Counted from the stretch's first letter, positions 1 through 10,379 are shown. The stretch is DNA of 30,080 bases from Hydnum rufescens UP504 (GCA_014904985.1 MU129011.1:40080-70159); one strand, 5' to 3'. The notes: generated from the sequence alone by a model not told the origin. A program made the numbers and translations.

Positions 1-943
1 CAAACTTGTAGCCAGAAAGATGGATATCGTTGACATCTCAGTATCCTGGTACAGTGCCTCAGCTCCTCCTGGGTCAATAACATTGTGGATGCGTCGATTG
101 GAGATGATGATGCTGTCATACATCGATAAACTGGATGTTGGGGGTATTGCATCGCACTTCCAGGAGCCAATTAGGTGGATGGGCAGTGGTATGATGGTTG
201 CGGATTTTTGCCGGATTGCTAGGTGGAAACAGCAGGATGTGCGCAAGGAAGGCTCGCAATTGAAGACAACTGAGGCCAAAGAAGAGACATTTGGGCAAAT
301 GAAGTCAAGTTCAATTTGGAGACTGATTTTAGACCTGACTGTAGAACGGCCTTTGTATCCATTGACTGGCTAAGATAATCCTATTCACGGTGGTCATTAT
401 CATCATCTCCCTCATTCCCCCTTGCATTTGTTGCGATCCTCATCACCTTCATCGCTGTTACCCTCCTGATCATCACCTTCGTCGCCTTTCCTTGTTCTGC
501 CTTTACCTTCCTCCATCTTTGTGACAACCTCTTTAATTTTTTTATTCCCTCCTCCTTTTTGCACCTTTGTACTTCACATCTAGAATTTTATGCCATTAAT
601 AAATGTAATGTCGGAAGCAAACTTGGTGTTGAGTTGTTGAATTCAAGCTTTTTTCCTCGACTCAATCGCGCTTCATTGTCCATACACTCCAATAACACCA
701 GTTGCGGGGTTGTAGACACATACAATTGTGTTTGCCCTCGCGTGGTCCATCAAACTTTTTATTACTTGAGCTTCAAATGAAGTTGTAAGTTTGCGCTCCA
801 TTGCATCTAATCTCCATGTACACCTTGGAGGATCCCCTGATTTTCGCTCGATACAGGTCAGCACACTTACACACTCACCACCCTCGACACACTTGTACAT
901 GTAGCACCAGCCGTGTTGACTCTTCTGCTCTCATGCCATCAAA
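1..943. other. No recognisable gene; one open frame and low-complexity DNA
   Basis: Positions 20-373 (+) are open for 117 codons, but the product matches no family I know and has no clear domain, so it may be chance or the tail of a gene outside the window. About 400-560 is C/T-rich; its complement would read as a short D/E/G-rich acidic peptide, typical of low-complexity sequence. The rest, up to the ATG at 944, holds nothing I can name. The last about 150 bp are C/A/T-rich and would suit a promoter or leader for the downstream frame, but no TATA-like or intron signal is convincing. Confidence 0.3.
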
Positions 944-1290
944 ATGCCCCCCAAGAATTTAAAGACCTACCGAAAGCCCAAGCCCCGAGGCAATGGCAGT
1001 CCGCCTGCCTCCAATGCAACTGTTTCTTCACTACAGCAGTTGCGTCCATACATAGAGTTAGATACAAGGGCACAGCTTGTGGAGTTCAGGAAAATCACAC
1101 ACCCAACTGCAGCTATGTCTAATAAAGCACTTGGAGAGCATACTGGTTTTCCTCATCGTGAGAACCAGTTAGACCAATCTGAGTCAACGGAAACTGAACG
1201 TTCTGGTCTGCCTCATCGTGAAAACCGGTTGGCCAAACCATCTGGAACTCGTACGCCTTTGCTGCCTGCTAATGCGCCCTCACGACCTGT

Positions 1291-1455
1291 CCGTTCGCCT
1301 TCGCCATCTGTCTGTTTGCCTTCGCCGTCTGTCTGTTTGCCTTCACCATCCTCCCATTCGTCTTTGCAATCCGCTCGTTCGTCTTTGCAATCCGCCCATT
1401 CGCCTTTGCGATCTGCCTGTTCACCTTTGCGATCTGCCCGTCCCTCTTCGCTGTC
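1291..1455 (+). repeat. 21-bp coding minisatellite (7-residue Ser/Leu/Pro repeat)
   Basis: About seven diverged 21-bp units within the 944-3271 frame encode heptads such as SPSVCLP, SSLQSAR and SPLRSAC. The period is a multiple of three and all three + frames stay open here, so long overlapping open frames are produced as a by-product. Confidence 0.8.
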
Positions 1456-2923
1456 TTTTCACTCACCTTCATCAACTTCATCCAGGAGGTCTTTCCCCCT
1501 GGATGCTGACCATGAGGACAGTGTTCGCCATTCGAAGGAACCATTGTTTCTATCTGATGGAGCTTCCCAAGTTGACAATGGTGATAACAATGCTCTCTTT
1601 TACAATCCGGATGAATGAGTAGATGATGAACAAGATGAGGGTGCCACTTCGGGGCAAGATGAAGACATCGAAGATGATGCAGATGAGGAGTTTGTCACAT
1701 CCATGATGTCTGGCGGTCGTTTTACACGAGAACAAATCTTGGAGGTCCAGGGTCTTACCAAGTCCCTGATGCTTGGGTTGCAACAGCATGCAAAGGACTG
1801 GAAGCACCCTCTAGACTCCGTGATGCGGATTGCAAACCTCATTATTGCAATGAAGGAGCGACGAGTCAGTGGAAATGCTTGGAATGCATTCCAGAGTAAA
1901 CATCCTGAGGATCCTCAGAAGGAGACCTGTCCCCATCACCAGTACATTGCTGAGGTTATTAAGCCTGCATATCAGGCCTTGATCTATCAGGCCTTGATCG
2001 CATCGCATGGCGGAGCAGAGTCATCCGAATGGAAGCAAGAGGCCCAGGAATTGGTGGCAGAGCATAAGAAACTCAAGTCAGGCTTTGCAAAGAAGGTTGG
2101 GTTGAGCCCTGCAGATATCGGGAGTCAGCTCAACTCCTTAAAGCGTCATTGGACGGATGATGCGTTGTCTGCCGCATGGATGAATATCCATGTCGCTGCC
2201 TTCCTTGTTTCGGGGCATCCAGACCTAGCTGCATCCAAGCATAATGCAGTTATATGTGGATCACCGGCAATGAAACAGTGGATTAAGGCAGTATTTCCGC
2301 CCACATCCACACTCCTCCCCAAAATCCATTTGCATATCCTTGTGGCACAAGGGGAGACAGGAATACATTTAACAACGGCTCCAAAATGACTTCCTCCTGA
2401 CATGCATGGCAGGCGGACGGCCTGTACTGCTGAACTCACTCAGATTTTTGAAGAACAAAATGACACAGCAATTGGGCCGAAGTTTCCTTGGAGCACAATC
2501 CCAGGATTCCTTATTTGACATCATTTATACATCTCTGGCTGGCCATCGAAATCCGAGTTTCCTAGTGTACTTGGGTTGATTGTATCCTCACTGCGGACGG
2601 AACATTGGACCAACTTGTGGAATCGGTTGTTTGCTGTGGAGGAGCACAAGCGCCTTGTAGTTAAATGGCTTGACATACCAGCCAGTGAGGACATTTCGGA
2701 TGATACTTGTCTCATCAGAGACAACAACAACTCAACGTTGTCCGTAGCACACTGGCATGAGTATATCGGGAAACAAAAATCTGTTGCCTCTGGCAATGTT
2801 GGGACTTCAGGAGAACAGGCTAGGGAAGTGGGAAAACGACGGAAGAGGAAAGAAGTACCTGGGGGTGGGTCGGGGAAGGGAAAGAGGAGGAAGGTGCTTT
2901 CAAATCCGATTATAGATGAGGAT

Positions 2924-2990
2924 GAGAGTCCTGAGCCATTGGTTGGAGGTGAGAGCCCTGAGCCATTGGTGGGAGGTGAGAGCCTTGAGG
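2924..2990 (+). repeat. 27-bp coding tandem repeat, 2.4 copies
   Basis: Two nearly identical 27-bp units plus a partial third encode ESPEPLVGG-type nonapeptides, just after the basic cluster of the 944-3271 frame. The copies differ by only a few bases, so the duplication is younger than the 21-bp array. Confidence 0.8.
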
Positions 2991-3433
2991 ATCACCAAGT
3001 TTCTGCACCACCGGAACCCTTACAATCCAACATGTTTGCAAAGTTTGCACCGGGGACATTGTTCAACCCATCCCTGACCAAGTACAACTTTGACTTCAAT
3101 GAGCAGATTCACTTCGACATGAACAGTTTGAATCCTAACGAGGGGACAAATTTGCTTGACTTTGTCAACCCAGCCGGTCCCCCTGCCAACACACTTAATC
3201 TTGACTTCTCTCAATTCCCAGACCTTGATATGTCTGAAAATCAAGATTTGTTATTGTGCCCGATGCTATAATATTTTCCAGTACATATTTCATTAATAGA
3301 TTTCTCCGGCAGTTGCGACGTTGAGTTGTGCTCTCCTTGCAACTACATACCCTGAACCAACTAAACAGGGAGCTGCCTAGAAAGGCAGGTACAGATGACC
3401 ACACCTGTTGATGCGGGAGTGTGGTCATACGAG

Positions 3434-3548
3434 GTAAGTTTTTTTTTTTGGATTGTAGTAGATATGACGGCACAAATAGAGCAGTGAAAGCTGCACTTTT
3501 TGCGCTGCTTTGAATATCGTTACTAACATTGTTCTTTTATTATTTTAG
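3434..3548 (+). other. Spliceosomal-type intron, unit 1 of the 288-bp array
   Basis: 115 nt. Donor GAG|GTAAGT, T-run, branch-point match TACTAAC, pyrimidine tract, acceptor TATTTTAG. An imperfect inverted repeat (GAGCAG...GCTGC) lies in its centre. It is homologous to the two following introns. Confidence 0.65.
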
Positions 3549-3720
3549 ATCCTGGCCTGGTTCGGAGACCCAAACGAAAACTCAAGGGCCCCGTGTTAGG
3601 GTCCAAACGATGAAGTGCTAACCGAAAACATGCCAAACGGAAAGCGCAACAAACGACATACATGAAGCCATGGAGAAAAATAGGCAGCCACACCCACTGC
3701 GGTGGGTGTGGCAATATAAG

Positions 3721-3828
3721 GTATGTATTTTTTTGAATAGCTACAAACACGCAAAAAGAGCAGCAGTCGCTGCTCTTTTTTGCGCGAGTTTTAATCTTAA
3801 CTAACATATTTCCTATTTCCTATCCTAG
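3721..3828 (+). other. Spliceosomal-type intron, unit 2 of the 288-bp array
   Basis: 108 nt. Donor AAG|GTATGT, branch TTAACTAAC, acceptor TATCCTAG. The centre folds into a strong hairpin: GCAAAAAGAGCAG pairs with CTGCTCTTTTTTGC. An 11-bp perfect stem with a 4-nt loop (3687-3712) stands 8 nt upstream of the donor, in the exon-like block. Confidence 0.7.
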
Positions 3829-4008
3829 GTCCAGATGTCCCATCCCAACATGTGAAGTCACCTGGCCATGAGCTCCAACCCACAGACCCACCAGAATCGC
3901 AATGAAACCCAGCACCCAATTACACGCGAGCATGCAAACAAATGAAGGGCAACGCATGCATGCAGCCACAGAGTAAACAAGGGAGCTACACACCCGCCCC
4001 AATATAAG

Positions 4009-4105
4009 GTAAGTTTTTTTAATAGCTACAAATGCGCAAAAAGAGCAGCCGCCGCCGCTCGTTTTGCACAGGTTTTACTTTAACTAACAGATTATTTTCC
4101 ATAAG
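4009..4105 (+). other. Spliceosomal-type intron, unit 3 of the 288-bp array
   Basis: 97 nt. Donor AAG|GTAAGT, branch TTAACTAAC, likely acceptor CCATAAG at 4105. An earlier AACAG at 4090 is too close to the branch point. The internal inverted repeat GCAAAAAGAGC...GCTCGTTTTGC is kept although its loop sequence has changed. Confidence 0.6.
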
Positions 4106-4144
4106 TGTCCCACCCAACATTGTGGAGTCAGGAATTGAACACAA

Positions 4145-4424
4145 GAACCCACACAGCCATGAAGGCACACAAACATATGAACCGGGCCCACACGAAGGGG
4201 CAAATGAAGGCCCACACACCCGCTGCGGCAACACGAGAACCCACACAGCCACGAAGGCATGCAAACACATGAACTGGGGGCCCGCACGAAGGGGCAAATG
4301 AAGGCCTACACACCCGCTGCGGCAATGTGAGAACCCATGCAGCCATGAAGGCATGCAAACGCATGAACTGGGCCCGTGTGAAGGGGCAAACGAAGGCCCA
4401 CATACCTGCTGTGGCAGATGTGTG
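4145..4424. repeat. 93-bp minisatellite, three copies
   Basis: Units begin at 4145, 4237 and 4331 (periods 92 and 94), each starting GAACCCA(C/T)(A/G)CAGCCA and ending near CCGCTGCGGCAA or a variant of it. Most differences between copies are transitions, many at CG/TG/CA. The repeat resembles part of the exon-like block of the preceding 288-bp units (GCATGCAAACA...ATGAA), so it probably arose by secondary amplification inside a fourth unit. The - strand is open in all frames because of the near-multiple-of-three period; I do not regard it as coding. Confidence 0.75.
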
Positions 4425-5182
4425 TGAATCCAAGGTGTTAGATTTTAGCATAGGTGTAGGCCTACAGACTGTACTACTCCATATAATAGTATAATAATAA
4501 TAAGCCAATAATCCTAATGCCCGATGTAAGCAGGAAACTGTGGAAGAAACCAGCTACAGTCCGCGAAATGGAAACGAGGACAAAGAAGGGGGATCACGGG
4601 GCCAATCCGAACGTTAGGGTCCGAGGGAAGGAAGGGTCTTTGGACGGGTAGAATTGTCCTGTATAGACAGAGCCTATCCAGACAATAAATGAAGGGGTTG
4701 TTAAATCAGAGAATCACACTCTAGGTCCTCCTCTTGAGAGCCTATCAGAAGTGTGATTAGTGGGGGTTGAGTTTTGGAATTTACCCTGACACCAGCAGCA
4801 GTTCAACTAGCTTTTCAACTGGGGATGGGGGGAAAGACGATAGAAATTCGCATCTCCTGCACTTAATATACATCACAGAAAAATGCTATGGTAACCGGCG
4901 GAAAGATGGGATTAAGGCGAAAATGAGGAAAAAGAAATCAAGTCAAAAGCTTCAAAACTGAAGGAGATATTCAATTAACAAGTGAGAATGGGAGAATATG
5001 GCTTAACCAAGGTATTCCTCCTCTTCTACTGGACCAAATCCCTTGAGGAATGGTGGAACTGGTCGTCCTAGATGTACCCTCCATCGGGCATAGGGTGCCG
5101 GAACCATAATTGCCTTTAGTAATCAGAAAAGCGGAGGTAAAAGTGAAATGAGCCATGAGGAGACTAAATTACAGGAGGCCGA
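4425..5182. other. Non-coding repeat debris, possible LTR-retroelement leader
   Basis: No gene is visible. Around 4715-4810 there is an LTR-end-like stretch followed by TTTGGAATTTACCCTGACA, which could be a degenerate primer-binding site (TGG start), but no second LTR copy is present in the window to confirm it. The remainder is AT-rich and featureless apart from a short open frame at 4767-4961 that I consider chance. Confidence 0.25.
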
Positions 5183-5480
5183 GTTCTAATCCGCTCGTTT
5201 TGCCCTTGGTACCGTTCGATGCGGATTTTCAGCGTCTTTCCAGGGGTGATCGTTTCGAACGAATCGGATCAAAACTGATGGAGTTATTCGCGAAATACTG
5301 AAGAATAGTGTGGAACATGAGGTAAAGTCGACCTGGAGGATGCAGTTCTCATCCGATAAACGTGTGTGTGGTACCGTTAGACAGGTATTAATCGTAGCTT
5401 TCTGGGCGCTGTCTTGCCGAGTCGATCCGATCGAAATTGGTGGAGATATTCGCGAAATACTCCTTGAGAGTATTGGAATA
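5183..5480. repeat. Diverged direct duplication, ~162-bp period
   Basis: The block starting GTTCTAATCCG at 5183 recurs as GTTCTCATCCG at 5345. Both copies contain GGTACCGTT and end in a shared core (GATATTCGCGAAATACT in the second copy, with a TTATTCGCG variant in the first). The DNA here keeps CpG, unlike its surroundings. Function is unknown; it may be subterminal or LTR-derived sequence. Confidence 0.55.
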
Positions 5481-6059
5481 GCCCCTATTCCACATGTGAC
5501 AAGTCCGCGAGTCAAAGTGGGAGTCGTGTTACGTAATACAAGGTCAAATACCGCCCTTGAGGCAATTGGATAAGCCGGTGGTGATACAATAGATGGACGA
5601 AAGTAAGCAAGTTGAATTGCTATAGCCTGGTTGAACTGGCTTGGAGATAAGTACAAATTTGATGGCCTGTTGAAGTGCCAAGGACGGACAAATAATTGTC
5701 TCGTATATAGGGTGGAGGAAAAGTAAAAAGGGACCATGGATCCTGGGATGTGAATCCATGCTATTTGACGGCCAGAGGAATAACGAGTGTGGATACGAGA
5801 GAAATGTAAGAATATGGATTCGTTTGAGGAGGTAATTGGGCCCGGATGAGGTATGTACGTAATGGGATTTTATCCCTCCAACACCGATAACCCCGGATAG
5901 TCCACTAAGTGTTGAGAAAGATGTCAATTTGACATCCAAAGATTGTCAATTGACATCAAAGAAAAAACAGGCCTCTTAGGCTGACTAGATGAGGGATTTG
6001 TCCCGCCTATTAAGGTCAGCCCAAGTGGCTGACCGAGGTGACTTAGGCTCGGATTGATC
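5481..6059. other. No gene seen; two adjacent near-perfect palindromes
   Basis: No coding region can be supported. The only structure is at 5920-5957: GATGTCAATTTGACATC (8-bp arms around one base) followed 4 bp later by GATTGTCAATTGACATC with a 12-bp perfect core TGTCAATTGACA. They could be a transposon terminus, a target-site relic or a protein-binding site. Confidence 0.4.
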
Positions 6060-6564
6060 AATTCTGATGATGACAAAGAAGAGACAAAAACTGACTTAGA
6101 GACTGAGTACACACTCTATGTCTCCAAAAAGTGCACCAGTAGCAAGAAGGATATCCTACTATATTGGCAGGTGTGCTCATGTTCTACCTTATAGTTTTGG
6201 CATGAAATTCATTGCCGTGTCCGCCCTATAGGAGCATGAAACAACATTTCCCACATTGTTTCATGCTTCTATGGACTATCTTCCTATCCAGGCCTCATCC
6301 ATTCCAAGCAAGCGAGTTTTTTCATCCAGTTCCAAGACTCTCACAAAAAGACACAGCTGAATCCAGCCTGATTTGATGGAGGCACTACAAATGCTGAAAT
6401 TCATGCTGAAGAAGGACAGACTCAACTTCATGAATGGCTGGAAGGTCAATCTGTCTGAGATGGAAGTTCCAGAGGAGGATAAAGAACTGCTTTTGGGGAA
6501 ATCACTTGGTGTTGCAGACTCAGAGTTGGATGAGATCATGGTTTCAATTCTTAGTGAAGATTGA
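6060..6564 (+). pseudogene. hAT-superfamily transposase, C-terminal (dimerisation) remnant
   Basis: The C-terminal hAT dimerisation motif is clear: FPTLFHASMDYLPIQASSIP, then SKRVFSSSSKTLT, then PDLMEALQMLKF, corresponding to the family pattern of dYLaipaSSvpsERvFS...lspelmeaLqiLk. Upstream in the same region a D/E-rich stretch and ILLYWQ fit the segment that precedes it in hAT proteins. A TGA at 6358-6360 interrupts the frame where the family usually has Arg (RHS-stop-IQPDL). The catalytic N-terminal part is missing and the segment at about 6170-6240 does not align, so this is a dead fragment. CTTGAGTCAACTTGAGTCGA just downstream (about 6600-6620) may be subterminal repeat of the same element. 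Confidence 0.75.
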
Positions 6565-8654
6565 AGCTTAATAAATTATGACATTGAGTGCCCCAGATCA
6601 CCTTGAGTCAACTTGAGTCGACTTCACCAGCTCCACTTCAGCTTGACTCTCGGGATCAAAGCTAAAGCCAATGGCAACCACCAGGAGTTGAATGAAGCTG
6701 AGCAGAAGCCGAACTGAGCCAAGTCACAGCAACACTACCTAGGAACATATCCACCACTAGATATTGCTGCCTTTCCTCTGGCCTCTGTGCTATCAGTTCC
6801 CCAGATCCCAGACCTGTTATCACTTGTGCTGAAAATTGATCTTATAAGACAGGGCATTCAGCAGATTCTCAAATCTTAACCAGCTTCTTACTAGTTCAGA
6901 CTCAGGTACACTTCATGTTTCTTGGACCCTGGTCATTGGTGGTGGTCCTCCAGGGAGGGGCCTGTGAAGGCAATGAAAGTACCACTTTCCTTCATATGTA
7001 CTGTTGCTGTGAATCGTGTGATGGTGATTGGCTCAATTTTCTGCCTTCTCCTGTTGAGGCTAGGCACCCTGTCCTCATCCTCACTAGAATTCTACCAACC
7101 CTTTTGTGAGATTCTCGTTAATCAATAGTTGATGGATGTCTCAATGTCCTACCCTTGCAGAGCAATCGCAACTCCAATCCCATCCACATGTTCCATGGCA
7201 CCTTCTGCATGTGCTATTCACTATGGAGTATGAGGCATACCTTTGGTCGCTTATGACCTCTCTTCTGGTTTATTCCACACCTCCTGGGTCTCTGTCCACT
7301 ATCAGCCCTCTCTTCCTGGCTTAGGTTACAGCAGAATTACCCCTTGGTAGAGGTGCTGGGGTCTCTATGGCTCTGGGGCTCATGTACACAGGAGCAGAGA
7401 TGGATATGATAGGTGTGCTATGTGTGTAGCAGCCGTATGATAAGAAGATCATGGACAAAGTTTGGTGACACCATATTGCACACCTTGGGCCATATAAGGA
7501 TGGAATAACCATTTTGACATCCTTGTGACCTGACTGACCTAGTCTCAAGATCAATGTGTCCGAATTGTTTGCTTCAACTTTCAGGATTGGGTGGGAAGAA
7601 TGCCTTGAAGTGGTATGCTGAGTGGTTAGGGCAAAGGTGATTCTGACTGCTTGTACCTGTATTCAGAGGGCAAAAACAGAAAAATCCTTTGCTGGCCAAG
7701 ACATTTATGTGAGATATATGCATACAGTGACAAATAATATATATACATACATACACCAATGAGACAAATTGTCCCTCGATAGATCTACTATCCCCTCAGA
7801 ATCTGATTGCTCCTGTCCAGACACCAGAGCCTGAAAACAGTCACCAAACAAATGCTTCAGGAAATAGCTTGATCATGTCAGGGCAGAGGAACCCACTCAT
7901 AGCATTCCCTGCCCCTCTGTGGATTCAGCTGTTCGCCAAAGCGAACTGGACTGGCAACTGGCAGATTACAGGACACAGGGAAACATCAGCATCCCACTCC
8001 TCATTATACCATAGGGACTTGAGCACTCACAGTGGTCTGGAACCCCACCTCCAAGATTCTTCATGTCTTCTGACAACTGAACTGACAATATGTCCTACCA
8101 GCCATTGTCAGCAAGATGTTTGGGTGGCCTCTTCATACCTTCTCACCTGCTTGAGATTAGGAACACTGGATTCGTCACCAAGTTGCTCTGGCCCCAGTAT
8201 TCCCATCTCAGTTAACTCCATGGTGAAGGAATCACTTATTGAAGAACTCATCTGTCGCCATTGAGGTACAAACTCAATCCTGTGGTTCAACTAGTGGAGG
8301 CGCTGTTAGTACTCTTCCCTAGATACCACTCCAAAGTGCAGTACTAACTGTAGTTGCCGTCAATGGAGCATGTCAAAGGGCTTGCTGCGAATTTAGACCA
8401 TGCAGCAAGGTATTTGACCACACCTATGCACAGGAAGGACATATGATATGATGCAAGTTAATCAACAAACATCCTCCATCTTGGTTAGGATTTACATACT
8501 TTTCCGATGAGTACACTGTCAGAAGTTGGGAGCTCCACAAGAATCTGGCAGAGTGACCAAGACTCCAAACTGTTCTGCAAGAGATTGAACTCACCTGATA
8601 CACATTTTTCAAATGCCTGTGATAGTGTGGGTGTCAGTGCATACCACTACATTG
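6565..8654. other. 2-kb gene-free, CpG-depleted decayed repeat DNA
   Basis: I see no coding region with family-like motifs on either strand; the open frames present are short and unrelated. CpG is almost absent and TG/CA are abundant, as in the neighbouring dead transposase genes, so this is probably old transposon sequence: the 3' flank of the hAT remnant and the 3' flank of the DDE_1 element that ends at 8655. No inverted or direct terminal repeats could be matched by eye. Confidence 0.5.
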
Positions 8655-10070
8655 CTAGAATGAAAATATTACTTTGAGGACAATCACAGACTTGTTGACA
8701 TGTATATATGCATTCACAAGCCACTGTGGGCTACAATTGCACAGTGCCCCGAGCTTCATGTCTAAGATGATATCACCTGCTTCCACCCCACTATCAAGCT
8801 GGTCACATACTTCTTTAATTACATTGGCATGCTGAGATTTCTGGATAGATTGCTTGAGGATACATTGAATTCCAACATCACAAGGCTGGAAAATACCAGT
8901 ACAGCTGCCAGGAACATAGTCAAGAATGATGTATGGATGAGTTTCATGCAACCAGATGTGAAACTTGAGAGAGGTATGAACCAGCCAGATGTCAATCTGC
9001 CATATACATTCCTGGTTTGTCTCGAGTGAGAGAGACTGTTTTGTGGAGGTGAAATATGGGGCAAGGATTGTGATAACGTACTGCTTCATAGTCTCAAGTG
9101 TCAACCAATATGTGTCAGTTTTTGAGACTTCAAATTGGAAACCAAGTTTGTGTGCTTCAATAAAACCATCATCAGAGTCATTGGGTAGGCTCTTCACTGT
9201 CTTACCCCCATATATGGCCTGGAAAGGAAGGAGCACACCACTCACTGAAACTCCAACATTCAATGTAAATGCTCATTTTTCCTCCACTCCAATCATTGGG
9301 ACCTGGGTGGAGCCAGTCTCCACATATGTCATCGATGACCCTTGCTGATAGACAACCTGGGTCTGATCTGAATTGACTTGAAGTGCAGCAGGTATGTTGT
9401 AGTTACAAATGGAGAGAGCTTGGTGCAGTGTCGAGGCATAGATTTGTTGCTGTGCATCGGGGGGGAGCTTCTGGGCAGCTTGTGTAGATTGTTGTAAGCT
9501 CCACTTCATCTTGCACTTGAGGAATTTACATAGCCAAGAGTCACTAGCTCAGAAGCTACTCCCATCCTTTGCAAGGTAATTGAATAACTCAGGGTGGACA
9601 TGGTGTATGTGAGTGACTACAATCCCATGAATTGTAGTGAGGAGAGGAACCCCAGCCTCACAAAGACCTCCCAAGGTTTTTTTGATTGCAGTGATGACAT
9701 TAGGATATGCAGTCTATAGAGACTATGAGTATTAGTCAAATCCCAAGTGTCTGATATAGGATGCTCTCACCAGAATGCCTTTTCATGTGCTTTTGGTCTT
9801 GTGGCCAGCGTTGTTCCTGTGGGCAACTTTATTGAGTGTATCATTGCTCCATCTTTCACAAGTTCCAGAGTGATCAATAAACCATGAGACCACCTGTGGT
9901 GTCAGGCATCCATAGAGTTGGGGACTACAGAGCTGGCATCCTTTGACAATCTCCAATGGTGACATCTGAGGACCAACCTTCTCACCCACTTTGGCAATAA
10001 TCACCCAAAGAGATGGGTGGAACCTGTTTGTGCATTGGGCAATATTAGTCTTGTTGTGATGCTTTCACCC
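8655..10070 (-). pseudogene. DDE_1 (pogo/Tc1-mariner-related) transposase, inactivated
   Basis: Reading leftward, one frame holds the whole gene: an N-terminal segment (PQMSPLEIVKG, GWIDRSG-like WFIDHSG, W-S-N-D-T-L), then AYPNVITAIKKTLGGL, then DSWLCKFL...AAQKLP, then the first catalytic region ALQVNSDQTQVVY, AFTLNVGVSVSG, LLPFQAIYGGK, the second acidic region IWQIDIW, and VPGSCTGIFQPCDVGIQ near the C-terminus. This order is that of the DDE_1 transposases common in agaricomycetes. A 57-nt intron (9714-9770 on the + strand; GTGAGA, GACTAAT, TATAG) joins GIL to TAYP in frame. TGA codons at 9273, 9549 and 9783 stop the frame. At the first two the family has Arg (KRAFTL, FRASD). The C-terminus ends at 8655. 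The start is uncertain; a TGA near 10070 may be a further stop. Confidence 0.8.
9714..9770 (-). other. 57-nt intron in the DDE_1 transposase
   Basis: Read on the - strand it starts GTGAGA, has a TTTGACTAATA branch site and ends CTATAG. Removing it restores the expected GIL-TAYP junction; retaining it adds three stops. The length is a multiple of three. Confidence 0.75.
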
Positions 10071-10379
10071 CACTGTTTTTTTGATGCCAGGTTGACACCT
10101 TACTTCTTTGAATTCTCATTTGGGCCATGAAATTTCAGGAATGGAGATGAGATTTGGGAATTCTGATGACATCCCCATAGTGATATCTTCCTTCTTCTAA
10201 GGATATCATGAGAACAAATATTGATTATCCATCATCCTGGACTCACTTCAGTCAGGGTCTTGATTCTAGTCCCATGAAGTGAGTGAAGGCCACTAGCAAT
10301 CTCGGCTTCACAGATGCATCCTCAGTGGCTGTGTTGGTTCTGAAGAGCATCTTCTTGTTTGTGCACTCAATCCTGAGCA
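10071..10379. other. No gene seen; strongly CpG-depleted
   Basis: This is the spacer between the DDE_1 pseudogene and the C-terminal end of the Ulp1-like pseudogene. I counted only two CpG in 10021-10500. No repeats or signals were recognised. Confidence 0.4.

Larger units (their letters stand above)
944..3271 (+). pseudogene. Long basidiomycete-type protein of unknown function, broken by three in-frame TGA codons
   Basis: A single frame runs from ATG 944 (MPPKNLKTYRKPKPRG) to the TAA after 3268, about 775 codons, interrupted only by TGA at 1616, 2387 and 2516. Sequence on both sides of each stop stays in the same frame and looks coding: after 1616 comes an acidic stretch (VDDEQDEG), after 2387 LPPDMHGRR. 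Visible order: basic N-terminus; Ser/Pro/Leu-rich heptad repeats (about residues 115-170); acidic linker; a mixed alpha-helical region (about residues 250-480) with W-rich motifs such as NAWNAF and SLKRHW; a Lys/Arg cluster near 2830-2900 that could be a nuclear localisation signal; a short PEPLVGGES repeat; and an Asn/Asp/Phe-rich tail resembling a transcriptional activation region. I do not recognise the family. No splice signals remove the TGAs neatly, so a decayed single-exon gene is the simplest reading. An unannotated intron at one stop cannot be excluded. Confidence 0.6.
3300..4105 (+). repeat. Tandem ~288-bp units, each containing a homologous intron
   Basis: Three units each consist of a non-coding exon-like block followed by a 97-115 nt intron-like block. 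Intron starts fall at 3434, 3721 and 4009, spacings of 287 and 288. The exon-like blocks 3549-3720 (172 nt) and 3829-4008 (180 nt) are related to each other (shared CCTGGCC...CC and CCAATATAAG-like ends) but have stops in all frames and unequal lengths modulo 3. The locus therefore looks like a spliced non-coding transcript, or a dead coding repeat, built by duplicating a cassette that included its intron. It begins about 30 bp after the stop of the 944-3271 frame, on the same strand, so a spliced 3'UTR of that gene is also possible. Confidence 0.6.

Noticed and set aside
1218..1622. Second + strand open frame over the heptad repeat
   Set aside because: Shadow of the 21-bp repeat in the 944-3271 frame.
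944..3271. TGA read as tryptophan (recoded genetic code)
   Set aside because: In the transposase genes the TGA positions correspond to Arg, not Trp, and ordinary TGG codons encode the conserved Trp. Normal TGA also ends several frames.
4019..4508. Several overlapping - strand open frames with a 31-residue repeat
   Set aside because: They are produced by the 93-bp minisatellite, whose period is close to a multiple of three; all frames are open and none has a start context or a motif.
4767..4812. Primer-binding site of a gypsy element
   Set aside because: No matching second LTR or gag/pol sequence in the window to support it.
6915..8290. Several 60-130 codon open frames on both strands
   Set aside because: No motifs, no consistent frame over distance, low-CpG decayed DNA; they fit chance.
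9783..10004. Separate small - strand protein
   Set aside because: It is the N-terminal segment of the DDE_1 transposase, in the same frame and cut off by a TGA.
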